A DNA stretch of 64,000 bases from Enterococcus alishanensis. Its GTDB lineage: Bacteria > Bacillota > Bacilli > Lactobacillales > Enterococcaceae. Shown in pieces: positions 50,714 through 59,964 of the stretch. Under the pieces are notes generated by a model that was given only the letters and a program-made list of their open reading frames with translations, was not told the DNA's origin and did not search any database. Made by a program: the position numbers and the translations under genes. The stretch spans positions 186,001 through 250,000 of the forward strand of contig NZ_JAHUZB010000002.1 of assembly GCF_019218635.1 (NCBI RefSeq), given 5' to 3'. The stretch's first letter is position 1. Each line of letters begins with the position of its first letter.

Positions 50714-50743
50714 AGTATAACGATTTCTATGTTTACAATGCAA
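50714..50743 (-). promoter_or_regulatory. Promoter of the hydrolase-mprF operon
   Basis: On the minus strand TTGCAT (50738-50743), 18 bases, TATACT (50714-50719), 22 bases before the chosen start. Confidence 0.6.
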
Positions 50744-50883
50744 TTAAAAAGAGAGGACCTTACAATAATTAAAGATTGAATAATAATAGTTTAAAGAAAT
50801 ATAAAACTGTCGAAGTTTACTTTTTAATCTCCGTAGCTTCTTGTACTATGGAAGTCATAAGAAATTTAGTTGGATGGTTATCA

Positions 50884-51513
50884 ATGAGAAAAATTAAAAA
50901 TTTTTTTAAGGGATTCGTTATTTTCATATTAATGGGCGTTTTAATAGTTGCAGGAATTCTATTTTATCGCACGTTTCAATTTACAAAAACAGTTAATGCC
51001 TATCGCTCAGAAGTTAGTGAAATTGCTGCAGATGAAGGTATTGAAGAATACACCGATACGATATTAGGTATTATGTATACTGAATCAAAAGGTCGTGGGA
51101 CAGATTTAATGCAGAGCTCTGAGAGTGCTTATGGAACTACTGGGCAAATATCTAGCCAAGAAGAAAGCTTGAAACAAGGTGTTAGTCATTTTGCTGAAAG
51201 TTTGAAATTAGCGGAGGCTGCCGGTTGTGATTTATCTACTGCTATTCAAGCCTATAATTTTGGTTTTAAATACATCGATTACGTCAAAGAAAATGGTGGT
51301 GAAAATACTGTTAGTTTGGCTGAAAATTATTCGCGGGATGTGTTATCACCAGGTATGGGTAATACAGATCAGTCTCAGTATCGCTACATGAAAATTCAGT
51401 CCTTGATGTATAATGGTGGTTATTTGTATCGTAACGGTGGCAATATGTTTTATGCTGAAATCGTTGAGATGAACCGTAAGATTCTAGATTTTTTTGCTCC
51501 AATGCAAAAGTAA
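50884..51513 (+). CDS. Membrane-anchored lysozyme-like (CwlT/PvaA-type) protein
   Basis: The 209-residue protein has an N-terminal membrane anchor (FFKGFVIFILMGVLIVAGILFY, about 7-28). Its extracellular domain contains EYTDTILGIMYTESKGRGTDLMQSSESAYG, GVSHFAESLKLAEAAGCDLSTAIQAYNFGFKYIDYV and NYSRDV. This pattern fits the lysozyme-like family that includes the CwlT N-terminal domain and pneumococcal PvaA; the Glu in YTESKG is the likely catalytic acid. It would cut peptidoglycan glycans. I chose the ATG at 50884 with GGATGG upstream; longer in-frame starts lack a site. It is divergent from the hydrolase-mprF operon. Confidence 0.82.
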   Translation: MRKIKNFFKGFVIFILMGVLIVAGILFYRTFQFTKTVNAYRSEVSEIAADEGIEEYTDTILGIMYTESKGRGTDLMQSSESAYGTTGQISSQEESLKQGVSHFAESLKLAEAAGCDLSTAIQAYNFGFKYIDYVKENGGENTVSLAENYSRDVLSPGMGNTDQSQYRYMKIQSLMYNGGYLYRNGGNMFYAEIVEMNRKILDFFAPMQK

Positions 51514-51522
51514 GCGTAATGC

Positions 51523-51550
51523 TTGAAATTTTTTTGGAATCTGATAAAAT
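51523..51550 (+). promoter_or_regulatory. Promoter of the dnaG-rpoD operon
   Basis: TTGAAA (51523-51528), 16 bases, TAAAAT (51545-51550) with TGA in front. The untranslated leader would be about 90 bases. Confidence 0.6.
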
Positions 51551-51576
51551 GATAAATGTATATTTGTGTCTTTGAG

Positions 51577-51611
51577 TCGCGCTGATTAGTTTTTGAATTA
51601 GGGCGATTTTT
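51577..51611 (+). terminator. Terminator-like hairpin in the dnaG leader
   Basis: TCGCGCTGATT (51577-51587) pairs with AATTAGGGCGA (51596-51606) at ten of eleven positions (one G-U), followed by TTTTT. It sits between the predicted promoter and dnaG, so it could attenuate the operon. Confidence 0.55.
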
Positions 51612-51647
51612 GTGGCTGTTATTCTTTTAAAGATAGGGGTGATGGGT

Positions 51648-53459
51648 ATGGCACAGAGAATTCCTCAGGAAGTAATTGATGATGTTAGGGAAAAAACCAA
51701 TATTGTCGAAGTAATTGGTCAATATGTTCAGTTGAAAAAATCTGGAAAAAATTATTCTGGATTGTGTCCTTTTCATGAAGAAAAGACCCCTTCATTTTCA
51801 GTAGCAGAAGACAAACAGATCTTTCATTGCTTTGGATGTGGAAAAGGCGGAAATGTCTTTACTTTTTTACAGGAGATTGAAGGAATTAGTTTTCCTGAAT
51901 CGGTTCAAAAAGTTGCTGAAATGGAACAAATTCCGTTACAATTAAATATCAACCCACAGACAGAAGTGGTCGAAAATTCAGATCAAAAAAAATTAATTAC
52001 GCTTCATGAAAAAGCTCGTGATCTTTACAATCATATGTTAATAAACACAGCAGTCGGTGAGGCAGCATTAGATTATTTGCAGCAACGAGGATTAGATGAT
52101 TCAATCATTGAAGAATTTAAGTTAGGCTTTGCGCCAAATCAACGGGATTTTTTAGTGCAGATTAGTCGTCGTGAAGGTTTTTCTGATGACATTATGGAAC
52201 GCAGTGGTTTATTTATTCGGCGAGAGGATGGTAGTTTTGTTGATCGTTTTTACCAGAGGGTCATGTTTCCTTTAAATGATTTTCGTGGGAAGACAATCGG
52301 CTTTTCAGGACGGTTGCTAAAAACAGCAGAATATCCTGGTGAGGATCAGCCAAAATACCTGAATTCCCCTGAAACTGAGTTATTTAACAAGCGAGTCGTG
52401 CTTTTTAATTTTGATAAAGCTCGGAATGAGATTCGTAAACAAGGCGAAGCAATCTTGTTTGAAGGTTTTATGGATGTGATTGCTGCTTGGCGAGCTGGCA
52501 TTAAAACGGGGTTAGCTTCAATGGGTACAAGTTTGACCGAACAACAAATGGCGGCGATTGAACGAATCACAAATCAGGTAATCATTGCTTATGATGGTGA
52601 TTCGCCTGGAATGGCGGCAACCGAACGAGCCATCACTAGTTTTAGTAATCACTCTCGAATAAATGTTTCTGCTGTTACCATTCCAGAACAATTAGATCCA
52701 GATGAATATTTAAAAAAATATGGTGCTGAAGCATTACAAAATTTATTTCAGCATGGCCGGCAAACACCTTTTGTTTTTAAGATGAATTATTACAAAAAAG
52801 ACTTGAACTTAGATAATGAAAATGATCTGTTGACTTATTTAAACGAGTTGATGCAGGATTTAGCAAAAGTTCAGTCACCGGTTGAGCAGGATTTATATTT
52901 AAGTCAATTAGCAGATAATTTTCAGTTATCAAAAGATAGCTTGAAACAACAACTACAATTGGCAAGAAACCAGGTGCGTAATGAACGGCGTCAAACCAAT
53001 GTACAAAGTGCACCACAAGTAGCAGTTCAGCAGCTATCTCAAACAGAAAAGGCTGAACGAATGTTAATTTATCGTAGTATGAATGAGCCGATGGTGAGAG
53101 AAGAACTAATCGCTGGCGGATTTCAATTTGTACACGATCAATATCAGGAATTGCTTCTTTATATCGATAGTTATATGATAGTTCATGGGAATTTTATTTT
53201 AGCGGATTTCTTGAATTATTTAAAGGATGATGGGATGAAGCAATTGATCGTCGACATCTCCATAATACCTATGTCACAAGATAGTAATGAACGGGAAATT
53301 TCTGATTTGAAAAAAGTTATTGCGCTGACTGGCCTAGCTGAAGAAATCAAAAAACGACAATTAGAGCAGCTTGAAGCCAGAAAAACCGGCAATCAACAAA
53401 AAGAATTGGAATTAACGGTTCAAATTATTGAACTGACTAAGCGCTTGAAACAAGCCTAG
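51648..53459 (+). CDS. dnaG: DNA primase
   Basis: DnaG makes the RNA primers for replication. The 603-residue protein has the CHC2-type zinc finger (Cys40, His43, Cys61, Cys64 in [14 protein letters not shown]...[12 protein letters not shown]). The TOPRIM domain follows ([15 protein letters not shown], about 270; [14 protein letters not shown], about 310), then a C-terminal helicase-interaction region. I chose the ATG at 51648, which is better spaced from AGGGGTG than the ATG at 51642. rpoD follows 20 bases later, the conserved macromolecular-synthesis operon order without rpsU. Confidence 0.97.
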   Translation: MAQRIPQEVIDDVREKTNIVEVIGQYVQLKKSGKNYSGLCPFHEEKTPSFSVAEDKQIFHCFGCGKGGNVFTFLQEIEGISFPESVQKVAEMEQIPLQLNINPQTEVVENSDQKKLITLHEKARDLYNHMLINTAVGEAALDYLQQRGLDDSIIEEFKLGFAPNQRDFLVQISRREGFSDDIMERSGLFIRREDGSFVDRFYQRVMFPLNDFRGKTIGFSGRLLKTAEYPGEDQPKYLNSPETELFNKRVVLFNFDKARNEIRKQGEAILFEGFMDVIAAWRAGIKTGLASMGTSLTEQQMAAIERITNQVIIAYDGDSPGMAATERAITSFSNHSRINVSAVTIPEQLDPDEYLKKYGAEALQNLFQHGRQTPFVFKMNYYKKDLNLDNENDLLTYLNELMQDLAKVQSPVEQDLYLSQLADNFQLSKDSLKQQLQLARNQVRNERRQTNVQSAPQVAVQQLSQTEKAERMLIYRSMNEPMVREELIAGGFQFVHDQYQELLLYIDSYMIVHGNFILADFLNYLKDDGMKQLIVDISIIPMSQDSNEREISDLKKVIALTGLAEEIKKRQLEQLEARKTGNQQKELELTVQIIELTKRLKQA

Positions 53460-53479
53460 AAGTGAAAGGGGCATTTTGT

Positions 53480-54589
53480 ATGGCAAACAAAACAGAAAAC
53501 AAAGAGTATCAAAAAAGATTACAAGCCTTTATTAAGGAAAAGAAACCATTGGGACAAGTGGTTTATGATGAATTAACCAACAAAATGGCGACACCTTATG
53601 CTTTGAACGCTGAAGAAATGGATATATTGATCCAAAAAGTGGAAGATGCTGGGATTAGTGTCGTTGATGAAAACGGCGAACCTTCTAAAGCCAGCTTGAA
53701 AACACAAGAAAAAACAGCTGAAAAAGCAAAAAATGAAGATTTATCTGCACCAACAGGTGTAAAAATTAATGACCCCGTTCGTATGTATTTAAAAGAGATT
53801 GGTCGTGTTTCATTATTAACAGCTCAAGAAGAAGTTGAGTTAGCATTATTAATTGAACAAGGTGACCAAGAAGCTAAACAAAAATTAGCCGAAGCCAACT
53901 TACGTTTAGTGGTAAGTATTGCCAAACGTTATGTCGGTCGGGGCATGCAATTTCTTGATTTAATTCAAGAAGGGAATATGGGCTTAATGAAGGCCGTTGA
54001 AAAATTTGATTACCGTAAAGGATTTAAATTCTCAACTTATGCTACTTGGTGGATTCGTCAAGCAATTACACGTGCGATTGCTGACCAAGCAAGAACGATA
54101 CGAATTCCAGTGCATATGGTCGAAACCATTAATAAATTAATCCGAGTACAACGTCAATTACTTCAAGATTTAGGTCGCGAACCGACACCAGAAGAAATTG
54201 GAGCGGAAATGGATTTACCAACTGAAAAAGTTCGTGAAATTCTAAAAATTGCGCAAGAGCCAGTATCTTTGGAAACACCGATTGGTGAAGAAGATGATTC
54301 ACACTTAGGTGATTTTATTGAAGACCAGGAGGCTACTAGTCCGGCTGAACATGCAGCATCTGAAATGTTAAAAGAACAATTAGAAGATGTGTTAGACACC
54401 TTAACTGATCGTGAAGAAAATGTTTTGCGATTGCGTTTTGGTTTAGATGACGGCAGAACTCGTACGCTAGAAGAAGTAGGTCGGGTATTCGGTGTAACAA
54501 GAGAACGGATTCGACAAATTGAGGCAAAAGCTTTAAGAAAATTACGTCATCCATCTCGTTCAAAACAATTAAAAGATTTCTTAGAATAA
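53480..54589 (+). CDS. rpoD: RNA polymerase primary sigma factor (sigma-70 / SigA)
   Basis: This is the housekeeping sigma factor. The 369-residue protein has a region 1.1-like acidic N-terminus, region 1.2 ([24 protein letters not shown]), region 2 ([64 protein letters not shown]), region 3, and region 4 ([32 protein letters not shown]). I chose the ATG at 53480, 8 bases after AAAGGGG. It is second in dnaG-rpoD and ends at a terminator. The -35/-10 elements listed elsewhere assume this factor. Confidence 0.98.
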   Translation: MANKTENKEYQKRLQAFIKEKKPLGQVVYDELTNKMATPYALNAEEMDILIQKVEDAGISVVDENGEPSKASLKTQEKTAEKAKNEDLSAPTGVKINDPVRMYLKEIGRVSLLTAQEEVELALLIEQGDQEAKQKLAEANLRLVVSIAKRYVGRGMQFLDLIQEGNMGLMKAVEKFDYRKGFKFSTYATWWIRQAITRAIADQARTIRIPVHMVETINKLIRVQRQLLQDLGREPTPEEIGAEMDLPTEKVREILKIAQEPVSLETPIGEEDDSHLGDFIEDQEATSPAEHAASEMLKEQLEDVLDTLTDREENVLRLRFGLDDGRTRTLEEVGRVFGVTRERIRQIEAKALRKLRHPSRSKQLKDFLE

Positions 54590-54598
54590 AAGATCAAA

Positions 54599-54640
54599 AA
54601 TGGAGCATGGATATTACTATCTGTTGCTTCATTTTTTTTA
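54599..54640 (+). terminator. Terminator after rpoD
   Basis: AATGGAGCA (54599-54607) pairs with TGCTTCATT (54625-54633), with GGATA/TATCT inside, followed by T. Confidence 0.8.
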
Positions 54641-54740
54641 TTCAAATATTAAATTTATAGAAATCTAGCAAAACATCTTTTACCTTGGTAGAGGATATGA
54701 TAAATTTAACAGTAAGAATGAAAAAAAGGAGCAGATTTCA

Positions 54741-56336
54741 TTGCATAAATGTCCCAATTGCGGTTTTGAACCCGTTGATGGCAGAGCTATTTGTCCAAAC
54801 TGTGGTTTTGAGTTAACCGCCAAAAATGATAGAGCGAAAAAAAATGATGAAATTGAGTGGTCAGAGTTAGCATCTATGCCGATTGATTCGGTTAAGGAAA
54901 TGTTTAGTGCTACAAACGATGAATCACCTGAAGATAACGAAGGTTCTCAAGATGAATTAAAAATTGTCGAAAAGAAAGCGGAACATTTACCTGAAACGGA
55001 AGCATCTTTTGACAGAACTAATCCAATTTTGGAACAATATATCCGAGAACATAAAGAAGAATCGGAAAAGTTAAAAGAAAAGTCAAGTGCTGAAGAAAAG
55101 GCCGAAGCTGAAAGAAAAGCACTAATTGAAGCTGAGCAAGCCAAAGTTATCGCAGCAGAGCAGGCCAAGGCAGCAGCGGACGAAACTCGTTCGTTGGAGA
55201 GTCATAAAGAAAGCAATCAAGAACCACCTAAAAAAGGAAAAAAAGGTCGCAACATTGCGATAGCTGCAGTTATTTTAGTAGCACTATTAGGTGGAGGTGG
55301 TTATTACTACTCTTACCAACAGGATCAAGCGGCAGAAGAAGCCGCAGCAGAGAAAGCCGCTGCTGATAAAAAAACTAATCAAGCAATTGACGAAATTGAA
55401 GCAGAAATAACTGATTTTTATACTAATAGTAAGCAAGTCTTCCTAAAAGTGGATAAAGTCGATACTAACACAGCTAAAATTGCAGAAGAGATTAATCAAT
55501 ATAAAAAGAATGACCGTTATAAAGAATTAAAAAATAGTTATGATACTTTAACAGCAAAACAAAAAGATGTTCAAGCAGTTAACAATCTATTTACATCTAC
55601 GGCAATTAACGGTGACATCTTAGCGAGCGATTTAAAATTAAAAGCAGCAGAAGATGTTACTTTAACTGTTGATACAAAAGATAACCAATTTAACGATTTG
55701 TTAAATGAAGCAATTAATCAAGCAAAAACACAGTATGATCAAATTATTGATTTGAGGAATTCTGTAAGTACTCTTATTACTAATGGTACAGTTGCTAGTA
55801 CAGCTACTCGATCGACTTATAATGCAACAATGCAAAAAGCTGGAACTGTTCCAAATCAAGAACTCATCACAGATCAAGTTAATCAATTGGCAGAAGTAAA
55901 CCAAACTTTAACCGAATGGGAAACTGCTGCCAGTGAATCAGCAAGTCGTGCTGAGAAAGAGGAAGAAACTACTTCAAGTAGTGAATCTTCAACAAGTTCA
56001 CCCTCATATAGTATGAGCGGTAATAATCAACCTATTATGTCAACAAACCAAAGTCAAGTTGCAGATTCTGGTAATAGTGCTTGGTCTTGGAATAGTGGTG
56101 TGCGCGAAAAATTCTTGCAAACAGTAATTGATCGTGGTTATGTTACTGAGGGTGGTTATTCACTTGTGCCAGTTCAAATTCAAGGTGGCGAAGGATATTA
56201 CAACTTATTTGCAACTAACAATCAATCCGATTTAACTAAAGGATATACGTCCGCTGATTTACCAATGTATGTTGTAACTGTTAATTGTAAAACTGGTTGG
56301 TTTAAGGGAAATGGCGGCGGCGGAAGCAGAAGCTAA
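54741..56336 (+). CDS. Zinc-ribbon, single-pass membrane protein; probable MapZ-family division-site protein
   Basis: The 531-residue protein starts at a TTG (54741) with AAGGAG upstream. It opens with two CxxC zinc-ribbon pairs (HKCPNCGF, ICPNCGF), then an acidic, coiled-coil Ala/Glu/Lys-rich cytoplasmic part to about 170. One membrane segment follows (NIAIAAVILVALLGGGGYYY, about 172-191), then a helical extracellular domain, a Ser/Thr-rich linker (EEETTSSSESSTSS) and a compact C-terminal domain. This layout matches MapZ-type proteins of streptococci and enterococci, which mark the division site. The assignment rests on architecture and is moderate. The protein could instead be another zinc-ribbon membrane sensor. 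Confidence 0.6.
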   Translation: MHKCPNCGFEPVDGRAICPNCGFELTAKNDRAKKNDEIEWSELASMPIDSVKEMFSATNDESPEDNEGSQDELKIVEKKAEHLPETEASFDRTNPILEQYIREHKEESEKLKEKSSAEEKAEAERKALIEAEQAKVIAAEQAKAAADETRSLESHKESNQEPPKKGKKGRNIAIAAVILVALLGGGGYYYSYQQDQAAEEAAAEKAAADKKTNQAIDEIEAEITDFYTNSKQVFLKVDKVDTNTAKIAEEINQYKKNDRYKELKNSYDTLTAKQKDVQAVNNLFTSTAINGDILASDLKLKAAEDVTLTVDTKDNQFNDLLNEAINQAKTQYDQIIDLRNSVSTLITNGTVASTATRSTYNATMQKAGTVPNQELITDQVNQLAEVNQTLTEWETAASESASRAEKEEETTSSSESSTSSPSYSMSGNNQPIMSTNQSQVADSGNSAWSWNSGVREKFLQTVIDRGYVTEGGYSLVPVQIQGGEGYYNLFATNNQSDLTKGYTSADLPMYVVTVNCKTGWFKGNGGGGSRS

Positions 56337-56358
56337 AATAGTAAAAATGAATTGAAAA

Positions 56359-56398
56359 GAGCTGTAACATCAGTGAAGTTTCACTTGTGTTGCAGTTC
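56359..56398 (+). terminator. Terminator-like hairpin after the MapZ-like gene
   Basis: Bases 56359-56376 pair with 56381-56398 at 17 of 18 positions, counting three G-U pairs. The T tract downstream is interrupted (CTTTCG). Confidence 0.6.
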
Positions 56399-56423
56399 CT
56401 TTCGTTTGAAAAGGAGAAAATAA

Positions 56424-57281
56424 ATGAACGATTTATTAGGTCAAGTCTTTACTGGCTTGATTACAGACGAAAATGAAGAAGCTTATTTTGTGCAAAAAAA
56501 TGGTGTCACTTTTCAATTAGCGAAAACAGAAGGAGAGCACAAGATTGGTGATCCAGTAGAGGGATTTGCTTATGTGAATCAAAAAAAACAGGGGGCTTTT
56601 ACAACAGAAATTCCAGCTATTAAAAATGGGCAATATGGTTTTGCTGAAGTGATTGGTGTGCGTAAAGACTTGGGTGTATTCGTTAATATCGGTTTGCCTG
56701 ATAAGGACGTAGTTGTTTCATTAGATGAATTACCGACTATGAAAGAATTATGGCCCAAAAAAGGTGATCGTCTGATGATTACTTTACGTGTCGATGATAA
56801 GGATCGTATGTGGGGAACTTTAGCTGATGAGAATGTATTTCATGCAATGGCTCGTAAAGGCACTGCTGAAATGAAAAATAAAGATGTAAAAGGAACAGTA
56901 TATCGATTAAAAGTTGCTGGAACATTTTTAATTACGGATGATTTATATTTAGGTTTCATCCATCCATCTGAACGATATAATGAACCTCGTCTTGGTGAAG
57001 TCATCGAAGGACGTGTAGTTGGCTTGGCTGCTCATGATAATATGTTAAATATATCTCTTAAGCCTCGTAGTCATGAAATGATTGACGGTGATGCGGGGAT
57101 GTTGTTAGCAATGCTAGAACGAAGCGAAAATAAAATGTTGCCTTATGGAGACAAATCAGGTCCTGATGAAATTAAAGCGGGATTTGGTATCAGTAAAGGA
57201 CAATTTAAACGAGCAATTGGCGCTTTATTAAAAGCTAAAAAAATTGAACAACGAGATAATCAAATTTACTTAAAAAACTAA
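56424..57281 (+). CDS. cvfB: S1-domain RNA-binding protein CvfB
   Basis: The 285-residue protein of the YitL/CvfB family has three S1-like beta-barrels and a C-terminal winged helix. Recognisable stretches are GQYGFAEVIGVRKDLGVFVNIGLPDKDVVVSLDELP, YLGFIHPSERYNEPRLGEVIEGRVVG, and AGFGISKGQFKRAIGALLKAKKIEQ. In staphylococci it affects virulence gene expression through RNA binding; that is family knowledge. AAAGGAG precedes the ATG. fur starts 109 bases downstream behind its own PerR-box promoter. Confidence 0.92.
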   Translation: MNDLLGQVFTGLITDENEEAYFVQKNGVTFQLAKTEGEHKIGDPVEGFAYVNQKKQGAFTTEIPAIKNGQYGFAEVIGVRKDLGVFVNIGLPDKDVVVSLDELPTMKELWPKKGDRLMITLRVDDKDRMWGTLADENVFHAMARKGTAEMKNKDVKGTVYRLKVAGTFLITDDLYLGFIHPSERYNEPRLGEVIEGRVVGLAAHDNMLNISLKPRSHEMIDGDAGMLLAMLERSENKMLPYGDKSGPDEIKAGFGISKGQFKRAIGALLKAKKIEQRDNQIYLKN

Positions 57282-57356
57282 TTGAGAATAGCTTGTGTTA
57301 ATGAAGAATATAAATTATACTTATTCTAAACTAATCACGAAAACCAAATATTTTGT

Positions 57357-57371
57357 TTATAATGATTATAA
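57357..57371 (+). promoter_or_regulatory. Perfect PerR box overlapping the fur -10 region
   Basis: TTATAATGATTATAA matches the PerR operator consensus TTATAATnATTATAA at every position (the palindrome extends one further base each side). It contains TATAAT (57358-57363), the likely -10 box, 27 bases before the fur start. The classical Fur consensus (TGATAATnATTATCA) fits less well. Confidence 0.8.
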
Positions 57372-57390
57372 ATTAGCAGGGAGGTTCTCA

Positions 57391-57843
57391 ATGAATACCG
57401 TTTTAGCTCTACAAAAAACAAAAAAACAACTCCATGATTCAGGATTTAAATTAACTCCCCAAAGAGAATCTGTTGTGATTGTCTTGTTAGAAAATGAAAA
57501 AGATCATTTGTCAGCTGAAGAAATTTATTTTCTAGTTAAGAAGAAAAGCCCTGAAATTGGTTTAGCAACAGTTTATCGGACTTTGGAAATATTGACTGAT
57601 TTGCATATTGTTAATAAGGTCAGTTTTGATGATGGTTTGGCTCGTTATGATCTGAGAAAAGAAGGGGCCGCGCATTTTCATCACCATTTACTTTGTTTGG
57701 AATGTGGAAACATCGAAGAAATAGAAGAGGACTTGCTGGGAGAAGTTGAACAAGTAGTCGAGTCACGGTATCATTTTATCGTGAAGGATCACCGGTTGAC
57801 TTTTCACGGTATTTGCTCGGATTGTCAAAATAAAAAACAATAA
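57391..57843 (+). CDS. fur: Ferric uptake regulator Fur
   Basis: Fur is the Fe2+-dependent repressor of iron uptake. The 150-residue protein has FKLTPQRESVVIVLLENEKDHLSAEEIYFLVKKKSPEIGLATVYRTLEIL (winged helix) and then RYDLRKEGAAHFHHHLLCLECGNIEEIEEDLL, which resembles Bacillus Fur far more than PerR. Two CxxC pairs (CLECG, CSDCQ) supply the structural zinc site. I chose the ATG at 57391 with GGGAGG upstream; in-frame codons back to 57295 would cross the promoter. A PerR box upstream suggests control by peroxide stress. Confidence 0.93.
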   Translation: MNTVLALQKTKKQLHDSGFKLTPQRESVVIVLLENEKDHLSAEEIYFLVKKKSPEIGLATVYRTLEILTDLHIVNKVSFDDGLARYDLRKEGAAHFHHHLLCLECGNIEEIEEDLLGEVEQVVESRYHFIVKDHRLTFHGICSDCQNKKQ

Positions 57844-57868
57844 ATAGTTTTTTGATTAGAAAAGCTTG

Positions 57869-57909
57869 AGTCCCTTAGTTGATACGTGTATCATTTTAAG
57901 GGACTTTTT
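57869..57909 (+). terminator. Terminator after fur
   Basis: AGTCCCTTA (57869-57877) pairs with TAAGGGACT (57897-57905), with GATAC/GTATC inside, then T. Confidence 0.85.
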
Positions 57910-57937
57910 GGTATGATAAAGCGAAAGTGGTGAAACG

Positions 57938-58828
57938 ATGGAAGAACAAATCATTGAATATTTACATTATTTGACGATCGAACGAGGCCTTTCTGCCAAT
58001 ACTAAAAGCAGTTATCAAAGAGATTTAAAACAGTATTTAGCCTTTTTGAATGAGGCTGGTATTTCCGATTGGCAAGCTGTCGATCGTTATACAGTAGTGG
58101 CTTTTTTAGCACATTTAAATCAACTGAATAAAGCATCGGCGACTGTTACTCGCATGATTTCTAGTTTACGTCGGTTTCATCAATACTTACGGCAAGAACG
58201 ATTTACTGATCATGATCCTATGCAGCATATTGAAAGTCCTAAAAAAACTCAAAAATTACCTCAAACACTTTCCTTGCAAGAAGTTGAAAAACTGATTGCT
58301 ACGCCTGATACAACAACAACTTTAGGTATTAGAGACCGGGCGATTCTAGAAGTGATGTACGCAACAGGATTGCGGGTGAGTGAATTGATTGGCTTGAAAA
58401 TGGGCGATATCCATTTAGAGATGGGACTTTTACAAACCTTGGGTAAAGGAGATAAAGAAAGGATTGTTCCGTTGGGAGATTATGCGATTCATTGGATTGA
58501 GCGATATTTAGCGGAATCCAGACCTTTATTAACGAAAAAAAGACCCCAAGAGAATCATTTGTTTGTCAATAATCATGGCAGTGGATTGAGCCGACAAGGT
58601 ATTTGGAAAAACCTGAAAGTTTGGGTTCTAAAAGCCGGAATTATAAAAGATGTCACGCCCCATACTTTACGACATAGTTTTGCGACTCATTTGTTAGAAA
58701 ATGGTGCTGATTTAAGAACTGTTCAAGAATTATTAGGTCATTCGGATATTTCGACAACTCAGATTTACACACATATCACAAAACGACGAATGACAGAAGT
58801 TTATAAGGAGCATTTTCCTAGGGCTTAA
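57938..58828 (+). CDS. xerD: Site-specific tyrosine recombinase XerD
   Basis: XerD acts with XerC (or XerS/H-type partners) to resolve chromosome dimers at dif. The 296-residue protein has a SAM-like N-terminal core-binding domain (IIEYLHYLTIERGLSANTKSSYQRDLKQYL) and the complete catalytic set Arg146, Lys170, His242, Arg245, His268 and Tyr277. Length and residue positions are those of XerD. The first gene of xerD-ribT-scpA-scpB-rluB, an order common in Lactobacillales, it shares chromosome-maintenance context with ScpAB. The upstream ribosome binding site is weak (GTGGTGAAACG). Confidence 0.95.
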   Translation: MEEQIIEYLHYLTIERGLSANTKSSYQRDLKQYLAFLNEAGISDWQAVDRYTVVAFLAHLNQLNKASATVTRMISSLRRFHQYLRQERFTDHDPMQHIESPKKTQKLPQTLSLQEVEKLIATPDTTTTLGIRDRAILEVMYATGLRVSELIGLKMGDIHLEMGLLQTLGKGDKERIVPLGDYAIHWIERYLAESRPLLTKKRPQENHLFVNNHGSGLSRQGIWKNLKVWVLKAGIIKDVTPHTLRHSFATHLLENGADLRTVQELLGHSDISTTQIYTHITKRRMTEVYKEHFPRA

Positions 58829-58841
58829 TAAAGGAGTTTAT

Positions 58842-59222
58842 ATGATTACTAGGTATCGAAAAAACCAAAGAAAAATTGCGATGGGACTTTTAAGCTTCCA
58901 TCAAAATTTAAAAGAGCAACAGCATCTTTTAAAAGAATTAGATACTTATGAAGAAGATAATAATTACCAATTATTTTGTTACTATCATGAAGGTGAATCT
59001 GCTAATGTTCAAGGACTAATCGGGATTAGCATTGAGAACGATAATGAAATCGTTTTGCAAGATATTAGTTTAAATCCGTCTTATCGTGGTGAACGCATTG
59101 GTTTTCAAATGTTAGATGAATTACAATTTTTATTTTCTGGTCAAAAAATCTTAGCAACAAAGACTACGGCCGATTTCTTAAGTCATTGGCATGAAAGTAA
59201 AAAGGAAGCAACAAATGAGTGA
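58842..59222 (+). CDS. ribT: GNAT-family protein RibT
   Basis: The 126-residue protein begins MITRYRKNQRKIAMGLLSFHQNLKEQQHLLKELDTYEEDNNYQLFCYY and has the GNAT acetyl-CoA-binding segment ISLNPSYRGERIGFQMLDELQ. The pattern matches RibT, which is encoded at the end of the riboflavin operon in Bacillus but between xerD and scpA in many Lactobacillales. Its acetylation target is unknown. AAAGGAG precedes the ATG, and it overlaps scpA by 8 bases. Confidence 0.88.
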   Translation: MITRYRKNQRKIAMGLLSFHQNLKEQQHLLKELDTYEEDNNYQLFCYYHEGESANVQGLIGISIENDNEIVLQDISLNPSYRGERIGFQMLDELQFLFSGQKILATKTTADFLSHWHESKKEATNE

Positions 59223-59964
59223 AATTAGTTTAAAATTAGATGTTTTTGAAGGTCCTTTGGATTTACTTTTACATTTAATTCAGCAGTTAGAAATTGATAT
59301 TTATGATATTCCAATTACTCAAGTAACTGAACAATATATGGATTTTATTCACACAATGAAAACTTTGGAATTAGAAGTTGCCGGAGAATACATCGTGATG
59401 GCTGCGACATTAATGTCCATTAAAAGCCAAATGTTATTGCCGAAAGTAGAAGTTTCTTTAGGTGAAGATGATCTCTATGAAGAAGATCCGCGAGAGGCTT
59501 TGGTACAACAGTTATTAGAATATCGAAAATATAAATACGCGGCGAATTTATTGTCTGAAAAGGCAAGTGAACGCGGTCAATATTTTTCTAAAGAACCAAT
59601 GGATTTATCAGATTACAAGGAAAATAATACCTTACTACCGGCAAATCAAGTCAATACGATTGATTTGTTTTTAGCGATGCATGATGTTTTGCAAAGAAAA
59701 AAATTAAACCGCCCACAAGATTCTGTTGTTAGTGGTGAAACCATCACAATTGAGGAGAAAGTAAATCAAATTCGTTTTAAGTTAGATGAATTAAACTCGG
59801 ATGAAGGGCTTCCTTTGGAGAACTTTTTTCAAAACTATACAAAAGATGAAATGGTGACGACTTTTATGGCGTTATTGGAATTGATGAAAAATGGGCAAGC
59901 AACGGCAAAACAAATTAAAAATTACGATCCAATTTTAGTCTACAAAGGAGTTTCAGATGAATAA
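59215..59964 (+). CDS. scpA: Segregation and condensation protein A
   Basis: ScpA is the kleisin of the SMC condensin complex. The 249-residue protein begins MSEISLKLDVFEGPLDLLLHLIQQLEIDIYDIPITQVTEQYMDF, the family hallmark, and ends with the winged-helix segment DEMVTTFMALLELMKNGQATAKQ that binds the SMC head. The ATG at 59215 has AAAGGAAG upstream; an in-frame ATG at 59191 lies deep in ribT. It overlaps scpB by 8 bases. Confidence 0.96.
   Translation: MSEISLKLDVFEGPLDLLLHLIQQLEIDIYDIPITQVTEQYMDFIHTMKTLELEVAGEYIVMAATLMSIKSQMLLPKVEVSLGEDDLYEEDPREALVQQLLEYRKYKYAANLLSEKASERGQYFSKEPMDLSDYKENNTLLPANQVNTIDLFLAMHDVLQRKKLNRPQDSVVSGETITIEEKVNQIRFKLDELNSDEGLPLENFFQNYTKDEMVTTFMALLELMKNGQATAKQIKNYDPILVYKGVSDE

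Noticed and set aside
57357-57371. Site considered as a classical Fur box
   Set aside because: It matches PerR consensus at all positions but lacks the outer G/C bases of the Fur 15-mer; Fur binding is still possible but second choice.
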